Assembly: GCA_003151155.1 (NCBI GenBank)
Contig: PLWX01000249.1
Coordinates: forward strand, 1 to 39,401
Direction: 5' to 3'
DNA: 39,401 nt
DNA from: Acidobacteriaceae bacterium
GTDB lineage: Bacteria; Acidobacteriota; Terriglobia; Terriglobales; Acidobacteriaceae
Shown here: one piece after another, positions 22,782-30,238 of the stretch
Layout: every line of letters begins with the position of its first letter
How positions within the stretch are numbered: position 1 is the first letter of the stretch
Notes under the pieces: model-generated
What the model was told of the DNA's origin: nothing
Seen by the model: only the letters and a program-made list of their open reading frames with translations
The model's database searches: none
Made by a program: the position numbers and the translations under genes

Positions 22782-23852
22782 CTAGGGAACCGTCTCGCTC
22801 GTCTCCGACGATTTAGCGCTCTCGTTTCCTCGCGCATCTACCGCAGTGATCGAATAGAAATACCTTTTTCCCGCTGCGATCTGCTGATCGCGGAACGAAG
22901 GCGAAGTCACCAGCGCCGGGTTCACCCGCACCGGTTCTGCTCCTTCTTCATGACGGTAGAGGTTGTATCCCGCCAGGTCGGGCTCAACGTTAGGCGTCCA
23001 CGAAAGATCGATAAACGCCTGTTGTCCGGGACCTGAAAATACTGCCTGCAACTCGGTTGGCGCTTTCGGTGGGAAGACGTCATGCGCAAAGATGCTCACC
23101 GCTTGCGAGTCATCGCCTTCGACCAGCGTCTGCTTGCCATCCGCAGTCTGGGTCAGTCCTGCGATGCGATATTCGGACTTCTTCTCCCACTCGATTCCCT
23201 GGTCCGTGTAACTCGTCTGCTCGACTGGCACCGTGGCGACCGCCACAAAATCGCCCGTCTCTCCCCGTCGCGAGACCCGGTATGCAAAAGAATCTTCCGG
23301 AACACTCGGCACATGGACTGCCTGCCATGTCAGCGTCACCCCGGCATCGCTCAAGTTTGCAGAGAGGTTCGTAGGGGGCGCCAACGCGGGGGCGGTAGAA
23401 ATCTGCACCTGGTTTGAAATGCCGACTCCACGACCATTGCGATTCAGCACTTCTACACCGTAAGTCACGAAGCCAGTGGGCGATCCCTGCGACAAGCTCC
23501 GAGGCAACGTGTCTTGAAATTCCACGGCTACGCGTTCAACTTTCTTTTTCTTCGGAACGTCAGGAGGAGGAGGCAAGGTGCCAGCAACACTACAGGTGAC
23601 TGCCGGCGTGCTTCCGGCGCTTCTACAGATCTGCGTCGGCCCCATTCGACGGATCATCCTACCATCGGTAAAGCGGTTCGGGGGCGTCCAGCGGAGGGTC
23701 ACGTGATCCCCCTTACGGGATGCGGAAAGGTCATCCACTGCTCGCGGCAACTCTAACGACGGCGCAATCGGAGACCCCGGTTGCCCACACGAAGCGAGCA
23801 GCAGCAGCGCGCCCAATCCGGCTGAAATGTGAACCGCCCGCCAGCGTGTCAT
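22782..23852 (-). CDS. Lipoprotein with fibronectin type III domains
   Basis: This 356-residue protein has a signal peptide ending in the lipobox LLLLASC (Cys near residue 22), so it is probably lipid-anchored. FN3-like modules begin near LPRAVDDLSASRKGDHVTLRW, PPTNLSANLSDAGVTLTW and APTELQAVFSGPGQ. Each carries the W and Y pattern of the fold (YGVEVLNRNGRG, YRVSRRG, YNLYRHEEGAEP). The first module has an insertion with PPPPDVPKKKKVER. FN3 modules mediate binding and the target is unknown. No SD is evident. It is divergent from the FG-GAP protein gene, which also encodes an exported protein. Confidence 0.9.
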   Translation of the reverse strand: MTRWRAVHISAGLGALLLLASCGQPGSPIAPSLELPRAVDDLSASRKGDHVTLRWTPPNRFTDGRMIRRMGPTQICRSAGSTPAVTCSVAGTLPPPPDVPKKKKVERVAVEFQDTLPRSLSQGSPTGFVTYGVEVLNRNGRGVGISNQVQISTAPALAPPTNLSANLSDAGVTLTWQAVHVPSVPEDSFAYRVSRRGETGDFVAVATVPVEQTSYTDQGIEWEKKSEYRIAGLTQTADGKQTLVEGDDSQAVSIFAHDVFPPKAPTELQAVFSGPGQQAFIDLSWTPNVEPDLAGYNLYRHEEGAEPVRVNPALVTSPSFRDQQIAAGKRYFYSITAVDARGNESAKSSETSETVP

Positions 23853-24006
23853 AAGAGAAGTAACAGGGTATCAGACACTCCCACACACGCCGGAAAGCTC
23901 GGCGATCACTCACCTTGCGCTAAATGACCTTACTGCGACAACCCGCAGCTCGGGAATCCCGTTCCTATCCAGCAGCTACTCTCTGTTCCCAGGACGGAGA
24001 TTCACG

Positions 24007-25422
24007 ATGCGCCGCTCGTTCTTGCTCGGCCCGTTGTTACTGTTCGCTCTCCCGCTGTTCGCCCAGACCACTTACAACTTCACGGCCTACGACACGGACC
24101 TGTTCGCGGGTTCCGCCGCGCTTGCAGATCTGGACCGCGACGGATATCCCGATATGGCCGTTTTGAGCTCGCCAGAGAATGGGGTTGGCGGTACTGTCGA
24201 TGTTTTCTTCAATGATCACAATGGCGGTTTCGGCATTTATACGAGCTATGTTGTGCCGAGCTCCGGGAGGATCCTGGCGGTCGATGTGAATGGCGATGGC
24301 TGGCCGGACCTCGTGATCAGTAACGGAAATGAGAATGTCAACACGCTCCTGCTCAACAATGGGGACGGAACCTTTCACATGGGAACTCCGCCAACGACCA
24401 AAGCCTCGGTAAGATCGTTCCTCGCGGGCGACTTCAACAAGGACGGCAAAGTTGATCTGGCCGCCGTCGAGGGAAGCCAAATCGAAATTCTCCTCAATCG
24501 GGGCGACGGAACGTTTACTTCTGGTCAGCTCCTGCCGAGTGGCAGCGCGGTGGTTGGCGATTTTGATGGCGACGGCAATCTCGATATCGTGGAGGCGTCA
24601 GGCAGCAAAGCAGTCGTTTGGTGGGGAAAGGGCAATGGCACCTTCACCGCGTCAACCCAAATCTCCGCGCCCACGAGCGACGGGTTTTCTTCCGTTGCAG
24701 CCGCAGATTTCAACAACGATGGACGAGAGGACCTGGCGATAAGCTCCAACTATTTCAATGGTTGTACCAATCCGGAAGACGTCTGTGGCACGACCACCGC
24801 GCATATTTATAAGAATCTTGGAGGGCGAAAATTCAGTCTGGTTTCGTCGTATGTCATAGGCGACAACTTAGGCGGAATCCTCTACGCCGCCGACCTGAAC
24901 GGCGACCTGAACCCGGATCTGGTGAATCTTATCGACGCAGCGGGCGTTTCGAGTGGGGATATCAGTTTCCGGCCCGGAAACGGTAACAACACCTTCGCAG
25001 CCGAGCAGGTCATCGACGGCGACTCCGCTTTTGAACTCGACTTCCGCGATCTGAATCTCGACTCGCGGACAGACATCATGATTCCGTCGTTCTTCCCCAG
25101 TGGCGAAGCTATCGTTGGCCTCGTCACCAACGGCTACAAGAACTGTGCAGGCCTCAGTTCCGCATCTCTCGCCGCCAAGATCTGTGCCCCGGCCAACAAT
25201 GCTACCGTCAGCTCTCCCGTGCTGGTGCGCGCCTCCGGCAACTCGCCGATCGGCGTCAAGCGCCTGGAAATCTGGGTCGATGGTGTCAAGACCTACCAGA
25301 AGCTCGGCGATCAACTGAATAGGAAAATCGTCCTCAGCCCCGGCAAACATCGCGTCGCGGTCGTCGCCGTCGATAAATACATGGGAACCTCAACCACTGC
25401 CGAGAATGTCATCGTACAGTAA
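24007..25422 (+). CDS. Secreted FG-GAP/VCBS-repeat beta-propeller protein
   Basis: This 471-residue exported protein has a signal peptide MRRSFLLGPLLLFALPLFAQ. Seven repeats carry DxDxDG-like calcium loops: DLDRDGYPDMAV, DVNGDGWPDLVI, DFNKDGKVDLAA, DFDGDGNLDIVE, DFNNDGREDLAI, DLNGDLNPDLVN and DLNLDSRTDIMI. This suggests a seven-bladed integrin-alpha-like propeller. A C-terminal Ig-like domain (about 390-471) starts CAPANNATVSSPVLVRA and includes KRLEIWVDG. It is probably extracellular and involved in adhesion or carbohydrate/protein binding. GGACGGAGA upstream of the ATG serves as SD, and a strong terminator follows. Confidence 0.92.
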   Translation: MRRSFLLGPLLLFALPLFAQTTYNFTAYDTDLFAGSAALADLDRDGYPDMAVLSSPENGVGGTVDVFFNDHNGGFGIYTSYVVPSSGRILAVDVNGDGWPDLVISNGNENVNTLLLNNGDGTFHMGTPPTTKASVRSFLAGDFNKDGKVDLAAVEGSQIEILLNRGDGTFTSGQLLPSGSAVVGDFDGDGNLDIVEASGSKAVVWWGKGNGTFTASTQISAPTSDGFSSVAAADFNNDGREDLAISSNYFNGCTNPEDVCGTTTAHIYKNLGGRKFSLVSSYVIGDNLGGILYAADLNGDLNPDLVNLIDAAGVSSGDISFRPGNGNNTFAAEQVIDGDSAFELDFRDLNLDSRTDIMIPSFFPSGEAIVGLVTNGYKNCAGLSSASLAAKICAPANNATVSSPVLVRASGNSPIGVKRLEIWVDGVKTYQKLGDQLNRKIVLSPGKHRVAVVAVDKYMGTSTTAENVIVQ

Positions 25423-25448
25423 AGAATTCACGTTCTAAACTTCAATCC

Positions 25449-25476
25449 AGAGGCACTCCCGTGAGTGCCTCTTTTT
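25449..25476 (+). terminator. Intrinsic terminator of the FG-GAP gene
   Basis: AGAGGCACTC (25449-25458), CCGT loop and GAGTGCCTCT (25463-25472) form a perfect 10-bp stem followed by TTTTT, 27 nt after the stop codon. Confidence 0.92.
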
Positions 25477-25501
25477 CTTCGTCCCAAAATTTTCCCTGCC
25501 C

Positions 25502-25529
25502 TGTCGATTTTGTAACCCCTCCTTCGACA
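25502..25529 (+). promoter_or_regulatory. TGTCGA...CGAC motif: possible ECF-sigma promoter of the YCII gene
   Basis: TGTCGA (25502-25507) and CGAC (25525-25528) are 17 bp apart. From memory this spacing and sequence match promoters reported for ECF42-group sigma factors, which typically control DGPF/YCII genes. The same bases also form an inverted repeat TGTCGA/TCGACA (25524-25529), so a repressor site is an alternative. TATAAA at 25531-25536 could be an ordinary -10. Confidence 0.4.
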
Positions 25530-25566
25530 TATAAACGTAGAACACAAAATCACCAGGAGAACGACC

Positions 25567-25974
25567 ATGCGTTTCATGATGCTGATGATCCCCAAGGGAT
25601 ACGAGAAGGCCGCACCCAACACCACCCCTCCCGCCGCTGCGGTTGAAAAAATGATGAAGTACAACGCAGAGCTCCAAAAAGCCGGCGTGCTGCTCTCGCT
25701 GGATGGCCTGCACCCCCTCTCGTCCGGTGCGCGGGTTAGCTTTGCTGACGGTAAGCCAATCGTCACCGACGGCCCTTACATCGAGACCAAGGAAGTCCTC
25801 GGGGGTTACTGGATGATCAAGGTCAATTCCAGGCAGGAAGCCATCGACTGGGCGAAGCGCTGCCCGGCGGCACAGAATGAGACCATAGAAATCCGCCAGG
25901 TCTTCGAGATGGAAGACTTCCCGGCAGACGTTCAGAAGGCTGCCAAAGGTTTCCAGGAACTCCAGAAGAAGTAG
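25567..25974 (+). CDS. YCII-related (DGPF-domain) protein
   Basis: This 135-residue protein starts MRFMMLMIPKGYEKA and contains the family core VTDGPYIETKEVLGGYWMIKV, a variant of the DGPF signature, followed by DWAKRCPA and IEIRQVFEMEDF. The fold is the YciI dimeric ferredoxin-like barrel. DGPF proteins are commonly encoded beside ECF sigma factors and are proposed to modulate them or act as small enzymes. No sigma gene is adjacent here. AGGAGA about 6 nt before the ATG is a good SD. The upstream TGTCGA-N17-CGAC motif supports possible ECF control. Confidence 0.92.
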   Translation: MRFMMLMIPKGYEKAAPNTTPPAAAVEKMMKYNAELQKAGVLLSLDGLHPLSSGARVSFADGKPIVTDGPYIETKEVLGGYWMIKVNSRQEAIDWAKRCPAAQNETIEIRQVFEMEDFPADVQKAAKGFQELQKK

Positions 25975-26037
25975 CCGGATTTGTCTCGAATCGGCCGATT
26001 GATATAAATTCTCACTCCCGGGAAAAGGAGACTCCGT

Positions 26038-27153
26038 ATGAGCAGTGTTCGCCTTCTGGTTGGCACGAAAAAAGGCGCATTCATCCTCACCTCTGACGGT
26101 AAGCGCGAAAAGTGGGACGTGGCCGGCCCGCACTTTGCCGGCTTCGAGCTTTATCATCTGAAAGGCTCGCCCGTTGATCCCAACCGCATCTATGCCTCGC
26201 AAACCAGCGGATGGTTCGGCCAACTTGTGCAGCGCTCCAACGACGGCGGCAAGACCTGGGAAGCCGTCGGCAATAAATTCATGTATGACGGCGTGCCCGG
26301 CACGCACCAGTGGTACGACGGCACCGCGCATCCGTGGGAATTCAAGCGAGTGTGGCACTTTGAACCCTCGCTTACCGATCCCGACACGGTGTATGCCGGC
26401 ATTGAAGACGCCGCCATGTTCAAGACTGCCGACGGTGGTCAGAGCTGGACTGAGCTCTCGGGCTTGCGCAAGCATGGTTCCGGCCCGCATTGGCAGCCCG
26501 GTGCAGGCGGTATGTGTCTGCACACGATCATTCTCGACCCCAGCAACCCCAAGCGCATTTACATCGCAATTTCCGCCGCTGGCGCGTTCCGTAGCGACGA
26601 TGGCGGCGAGACTTGGAAGCCGATCAATAAGGGGCTTATGTCGAACATGATGCCCGATCCCACCGCCGAGGTCGGTCACTGCGTCCACCACATCGCCATG
26701 CATCCGAAAAAGCCCGGCACGCTCTTCATGCAGAAACATTGGGACGTGATGCGCAGCGATAACGCTGGCGATCAGTGGACGGAAGTCAGCGGCAACCTGC
26801 CCACCGATTTCGGTTTCGTCATCGACGTCCACGCCCACGAACCGGAAACCGTCTACGTCGTCCCCATCAAGAGCGATGGCGAACACTATCCCCTTGACGG
26901 TGCATTGAAGGTCTATCGCAGCAAGAGCGGTGGTAACGACTGGGAGCCGCTCACCAAGGGCCTTCCGCAGCAGAATTGCTTTGTGAACGTCCTTCGCGAC
27001 GCCATGTCGGTCGACTCGCTTGATAAATGCGGCATCTATTTCGGTACCACCGGCGGCCAGGTCTATGCTTCCTCGGACGCCGGCGAGAGCTGGAAGGCCA
27101 TCGTTCACGATCTGCCCGGAGTGCTCTCCGTGGAGGCGCAAACCCTGCCATGA
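26038..27153 (+). CDS. Six-Asp-box beta-propeller (BNR/sialidase-like) protein
   Basis: This 371-residue protein lacks a signal peptide and carries about six Asp-box (SxDxGxxW) motifs: [40 protein letters not shown] and SSDAGESW. It should form a BNR-type propeller. Sialidase catalytic residues are not evident, so hydrolase activity is doubtful. AAGGAG before ATG 26038 is a strong SD. Its stop codon overlaps the start of the MoaD/ThiS-like gene (ATGA at 27150-27153), so the two proteins are translationally coupled and probably made together. The biochemical link between them is unknown. Confidence 0.92.
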   Translation: MSSVRLLVGTKKGAFILTSDGKREKWDVAGPHFAGFELYHLKGSPVDPNRIYASQTSGWFGQLVQRSNDGGKTWEAVGNKFMYDGVPGTHQWYDGTAHPWEFKRVWHFEPSLTDPDTVYAGIEDAAMFKTADGGQSWTELSGLRKHGSGPHWQPGAGGMCLHTIILDPSNPKRIYIAISAAGAFRSDDGGETWKPINKGLMSNMMPDPTAEVGHCVHHIAMHPKKPGTLFMQKHWDVMRSDNAGDQWTEVSGNLPTDFGFVIDVHAHEPETVYVVPIKSDGEHYPLDGALKVYRSKSGGNDWEPLTKGLPQQNCFVNVLRDAMSVDSLDKCGIYFGTTGGQVYASSDAGESWKAIVHDLPGVLSVEAQTLP

Positions 27154-27446
27154 TTCGCGTTGTCTTACCGGCGCATCTGCGAACCCTTGCAAAAGTGGAT
27201 GGGGAAGTTTCGCTCGATCTCAGCGGTGAGGTCACGCAAGCCGCGATCCTTACCGCAATCGAACAGCGTTACCCCATGCTCGCCGGAACCATCCGCGACC
27301 ACGGCACGCTCAAGCGCCGCCCCTTCATTCGCTTCTTTGCCTGCGGCGAAGACTTATCGCATGAATCCCCGGATTCGCCGGTTCCCGAGCAGGTGGTAAA
27401 AGGTACAGAACCTTTCATGGTGGTAGGTGCGATCGCGGGCGGATGA
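27150..27446 (+). CDS. MoaD/ThiS-family ubiquitin-fold sulfur carrier
   Basis: This 98-residue protein begins [20 protein letters not shown] and ends exactly in AIAGG. The free C-terminal Gly-Gly is the site adenylated and thiocarboxylated in MoaD, ThiS and CysO. The beta-grasp pattern [13 protein letters not shown] then [11 protein letters not shown] and [10 protein letters not shown] fits the family, and [15 protein letters not shown] is the usual middle strand. The start overlaps the propeller stop (ATGA). The partner E1-like enzyme follows 97 nt downstream. No moaE, thiG or cysM lies in the window, so the pathway served (molybdopterin, thiamin, cysteine or tRNA thiolation) is open. Confidence 0.9.
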   Translation: MIRVVLPAHLRTLAKVDGEVSLDLSGEVTQAAILTAIEQRYPMLAGTIRDHGTLKRRPFIRFFACGEDLSHESPDSPVPEQVVKGTEPFMVVGAIAGG

Positions 27447-27543
27447 AGTGGATGTACTCTCATTTCTGGCTCAACGCCAATGAGCGAATTGGGACCGGAT
27501 ACACGAACTCGGCCATAATGTGGAAGTACGCTTCGATTGCCCA

Positions 27544-28677
27544 ATGAGCCCGCTTACCCAACCCGAACTCCTTCGCTATGCCCGCCATCTCTCGCTTCCC
27601 GAGGTCGGCCCCGAAGGCCAGCAGCGCCTCAAGGCCGCGCGCGTACTCTGCATCGGAACCGGCGGACTCGGCTCGCCGCTGGCGCTCTATCTTGCTGCCG
27701 CCGGTGTTGGCACCCTCGGCCTGGTCGACTTCGATGTTGTGGACTACACCAACCTGCAGCGCCAGATCATTCACACCACCCCTGACGTCGGCCGCTCCAA
27801 AGTGCAATCGGCCACGGAGAAAATTGCCGCCATCAATCCCTTCGTGAAGGTCGACGCGGTGAACGTGAAACTCACCGGCGTCAACGCCCTCGAACTTTTC
27901 AAAAAGTACGATATCATCGCCGACGGGACGGACAACTTCGCTACCCGCTACCTTGTCAATGATGCTTGCGTTCTGACCGGCAAACCTAACGTCTTCGCGT
28001 CGGTCTTCCGCTTCGAAGGCCAGGCCAGCGTCTTTGCTACCGAAGCCGGCCCTTGCTATCGCTGCCTCTATCCCGAACCCCCGCCCCCTGGCATGGTCCC
28101 GTCGTGCGCGGAAGGCGGCGTCCTGGGCGTACTTCCCGGCCTGCTCGGCATGATCCAGGCCACGGAAGTCATCAAACTGATCTGCAAGATCGGCCAGCCG
28201 TTAATCGGCCGCATGTTGTTGGTCGACGCGTTGTCGATGAAGTTTCAGGAATTGAAACTCAAGAAGGATGCCGACTGTCCCGTCTGCGGGACGAATCGCA
28301 CCGTCACCACGCTGATCGACTACGACCAGTTCTGCGGAATCCGCGGGCAGGAGACGGCAGCCGCCGGAGATATTCAGGTCGAAGAGCTCCAGCGTCGTCT
28401 CGACGCAGGAGAAGACCTCTACATTCTCGACGTGCGCGAACCCCACGAATACCAGATCGCAAATCTCGGCGGCCATCTCATCCCACTCGGCGATCTTCCC
28501 AGGCGTGTCAACGAACTCGATCCGAGTCGCGAAATCATCACCCACTGCAAAGCCGGCGGCCGCAGCGCCAAAGCCGTCGAATTCCTCCGCCAGCAAGGCT
28601 TCAAGAACGTGAAGAACTTGTCCGGCGGCATAACCGCCTGGTCCGAACGTATCGATCCGAAAATCCCAAAATATTGA
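27544..28677 (+). CDS. MoeB/ThiF E1-like adenylyltransferase fused to rhodanese
   Basis: This 377-residue protein has an N-terminal E1-like domain: IGTGGLGSPLALYLAAAG (ATP loop), LQRQIIH, DGTDNFATRYLVNDA, CYRCLYPEPPPPG and CPVCG (zinc Cys pairs). A C-terminal rhodanese domain (about 280-377) has the active-site loop HCKAGGRSAKA. Such fusions (MoeZ, MOCS3/Uba4 type) adenylate the Gly-Gly of a sulfur carrier and then transfer persulfide sulfur to it. The adjacent Gly-Gly protein is the obvious substrate. ATG 27544 gives the family N-terminus (SPLTQPELLRYARHLSLPEVG); the GTG at 27520 is less typical. CATAAT at 27514-27519 suggests its own promoter. Confidence 0.94.
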   Translation: MSPLTQPELLRYARHLSLPEVGPEGQQRLKAARVLCIGTGGLGSPLALYLAAAGVGTLGLVDFDVVDYTNLQRQIIHTTPDVGRSKVQSATEKIAAINPFVKVDAVNVKLTGVNALELFKKYDIIADGTDNFATRYLVNDACVLTGKPNVFASVFRFEGQASVFATEAGPCYRCLYPEPPPPGMVPSCAEGGVLGVLPGLLGMIQATEVIKLICKIGQPLIGRMLLVDALSMKFQELKLKKDADCPVCGTNRTVTTLIDYDQFCGIRGQETAAAGDIQVEELQRRLDAGEDLYILDVREPHEYQIANLGGHLIPLGDLPRRVNELDPSREIITHCKAGGRSAKAVEFLRQQGFKNVKNLSGGITAWSERIDPKIPKY

Positions 28678-28742
28678 GACCCTGTCCGAAGAAGCAGAGC
28701 ACGGGGCGACAATGCCATTTGAGAATTGTCATGCTGAGCGAA

Positions 28743-28766
28743 GAATCCGCATATCGATGCGGATTC
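28743..28766. repeat. Perfect 10-bp palindromic hairpin within a GTCATGCTGAGCGAAG-type element
   Basis: GAATCCGCAT (28743-28752) and ATGCGGATTC (28757-28766) flank ATCG. Just upstream is GTCATGCTGAGCGAAG and downstream GCAGTCGAAG, a wording typical of interspersed repeats in acidobacterial and related genomes (from memory). Confidence 0.55.
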
Positions 28767-28813
28767 GCAGTCGAAGTACCTTGCGGTGGCTTGCCAGTGC
28801 AACGTTACAGCCC

Positions 28814-28887
28814 GCATCACCAACTCCCTCTCTTGCTGTCATTGGGAGGAGCGAAGCGACGTGGCAACCTGCTGTTCTCTTGACGCA
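28814..28887. repeat. Direct repeat copy A of a CATTGCGAGGAGCGAAGCGACGTGGCAA-type element
   Basis: This 74-bp copy aligns without gaps to 29157-29230 at about 85% by hand. The core is GGAGCGAAGCGACGTGGCAA. It lies in the gene-free block downstream of the MoeB-rhodanese gene and is probably a small dispersed element, not coding. Confidence 0.65.
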
Positions 28888-29012
28888 CCAGATCCGCATC
28901 GCTTCAGCGGCGAGTACCCCTTGAACCAGACACGTAATTCCACGACCCCCGACGCTACTCGGCACCGCGCGCACCCAGAAATTCCAGCGCGAAGCCCGTC
29001 TCGCCTTTAAAG

Positions 29013-29031
29013 CCCAGGGTGCAACCCTGGG
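29013..29031. repeat. Palindrome CCCAGGGT-GCA-ACCCTGGG
   Basis: The 8-bp perfect arms (29013-29020 and 29024-29031) are followed by another dyad GGGTTTAACCC near 29053. These belong to the same repeat-rich block and look like REP-type elements. Confidence 0.5.
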
Positions 29032-29156
29032 TACCGTTCACCCGCTACACAAAGCCCGACGAGGGTTTAACCCGAGGAGGCCCGCTTGAGGGCCACTGGA
29101 TCCCAACGAATCCACATCGCCTCAGCGTCGAGTGCCGCGGCGAGCCAACGCGGCCG

Positions 29157-29230
29157 GCATCACCAACGCTCGCTCTTGTTGTCATTGCGAGGAGCGCAGC
29201 GACGTGGCAATCCTCTGTTCGCTTAACGCA
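29157..29230. repeat. Direct repeat copy B
   Basis: This is the partner of 28814-28887, about 85% identical by hand alignment. It ends just before the bidirectional terminator at 29238. Together these elements account for most of the 28,680-29,270 gap, where I see no gene. Confidence 0.65.
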
Positions 29231-29237
29231 AAAAAAA

Positions 29238-29260
29238 CGCGGATCGCTCCGCGCCTTTTT
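29238..29260. terminator. Bidirectional terminator between MoeB-rhodanese and the repeat-protein operon
   Basis: CGCGGA (29238-29243), TCGC loop and TCCGCG (29248-29253) are followed on the plus strand by CCTTTTT and on the minus strand by a long T-run (complement of AAAAAAAA at 29230-29237). It suits the convergent genes on both sides. Confidence 0.8.
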
Positions 29261-29274
29261 GCTACCTATGACCT

Positions 29275-30213
29275 CTACTCAATTCCGTGGATCCGCATCT
29301 CCACCAGCTTATCCACACTCAAATCTTTCAGCCCTTTTGCCTGCATGCTCGCGATGAACTCCGGCGTCACCCCGTGAATCCTCATCTCGACCAATTTTTC
29401 CGGCTCAGGATGCACATATCCCAACCCATGCAATTTCTCAATGAACTCCGGCGTTACTCCATGAATGCGGAACTCAATCAGCCTCTCGAGATCAATGTGT
29501 GGGTATCCTTCTTTCCCGATCTCGGCGATCCACTCCGGCGTGGCGCCATGAATCCGCATCTCCACCAGTTTCTCTTCGTCCGGCGCATAACCTTGCCGCC
29601 GCAATTCGCGCGCCATCTCCGGCGTCACGCCGTGGATACGGAACTCGACCAGTCGCGCGCTATCGTTCGCAGGCAGGCCCGCATCACGCATCTCATGAAT
29701 GAACTTTGAATCGACATTGAAGATGCGGAACTCAATGAGCTTTTCGGTGTCCATCCCACGGAGATGCTCGCCCGCCATCGCCTGTGCGAACTGCAGGCTG
29801 ACATCCAGAGCCGCCATCTCGTATTGTTTCTCCCCGTCGATCCCGCGAAATCCCAGCCTTTCCATCTCCTGCGTATATTTCGGATCCGCAGCGAAGTGAA
29901 AGATGCCCGCGCCTTCTCCATTCACGAGAAACCCGTCGCACTCGAATTTGCCCGCATCACGTGTCACCGTGAAATGCACGTCGTGTCGTGCTGCGGTTGT
30001 GTTGTCCAACCCTTGGAATGCACTGAGCGACCAGGCGGTAGAGTGTTGCGAATTATGTCCTCTGCTCGACTGCATTAGTGAAAACTGCACCTTGCCGGTT
30101 TCCTCGGACTTCCGCATCGTCCAGTCGCCGCTCTCCGGACCATTCGCCAAGAGCGCTATCGTACTTACAAGGACTATCGTTACAACAATAAAAACTGCGT
30201 TTTGCCGTTTCAT
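29275..30213 (-). CDS. Secreted or anchored GVTPEF-repeat protein (companion of the M56 peptidase)
   Basis: This 312-residue protein has an N-terminal hydrophobic segment (QNAVFIVVTIVLVSTIALLA) acting as a signal peptide or anchor. After about 110 residues of non-repeat sequence it consists of 29-residue repeats with the core LVEMRIHGVTPEFI followed by xxxxxxGY or G-L. Four strong copies plus two or three degenerate ones run to the C-terminus, which stops inside a copy (VEMRIHGIE). Each repeat should be two short helices, suggesting an alpha-solenoid. GAGGAGA lies before the ATG, 25 nt after the M56 gene whose C-terminal repeats belong to the same family. Function is unknown; a binding partner or ligand of the sensor is an attractive idea. 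Confidence 0.88.
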   Translation of the reverse strand: MKRQNAVFIVVTIVLVSTIALLANGPESGDWTMRKSEETGKVQFSLMQSSRGHNSQHSTAWSLSAFQGLDNTTAARHDVHFTVTRDAGKFECDGFLVNGEGAGIFHFAADPKYTQEMERLGFRGIDGEKQYEMAALDVSLQFAQAMAGEHLRGMDTEKLIEFRIFNVDSKFIHEMRDAGLPANDSARLVEFRIHGVTPEMARELRRQGYAPDEEKLVEMRIHGATPEWIAEIGKEGYPHIDLERLIEFRIHGVTPEFIEKLHGLGYVHPEPEKLVEMRIHGVTPEFIASMQAKGLKDLSVDKLVEMRIHGIE

Positions 30214-30238
30214 GCGAATTCTCCTCGCTCCGCCTGCG

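Noticed and set aside
25435-27192. Long minus-strand ORF (585 codons) opposite the YCII and propeller genes
   Set aside because: It is antisense to genes with clear domains and SDs, has no recognisable motif, and runs across a terminator and a promoter.
28680-29274. Possible CRISPR array in the repeat-rich block
   Set aside because: The repeats are of different families, only two copies are related, the spacing is irregular, and no cas gene is nearby.
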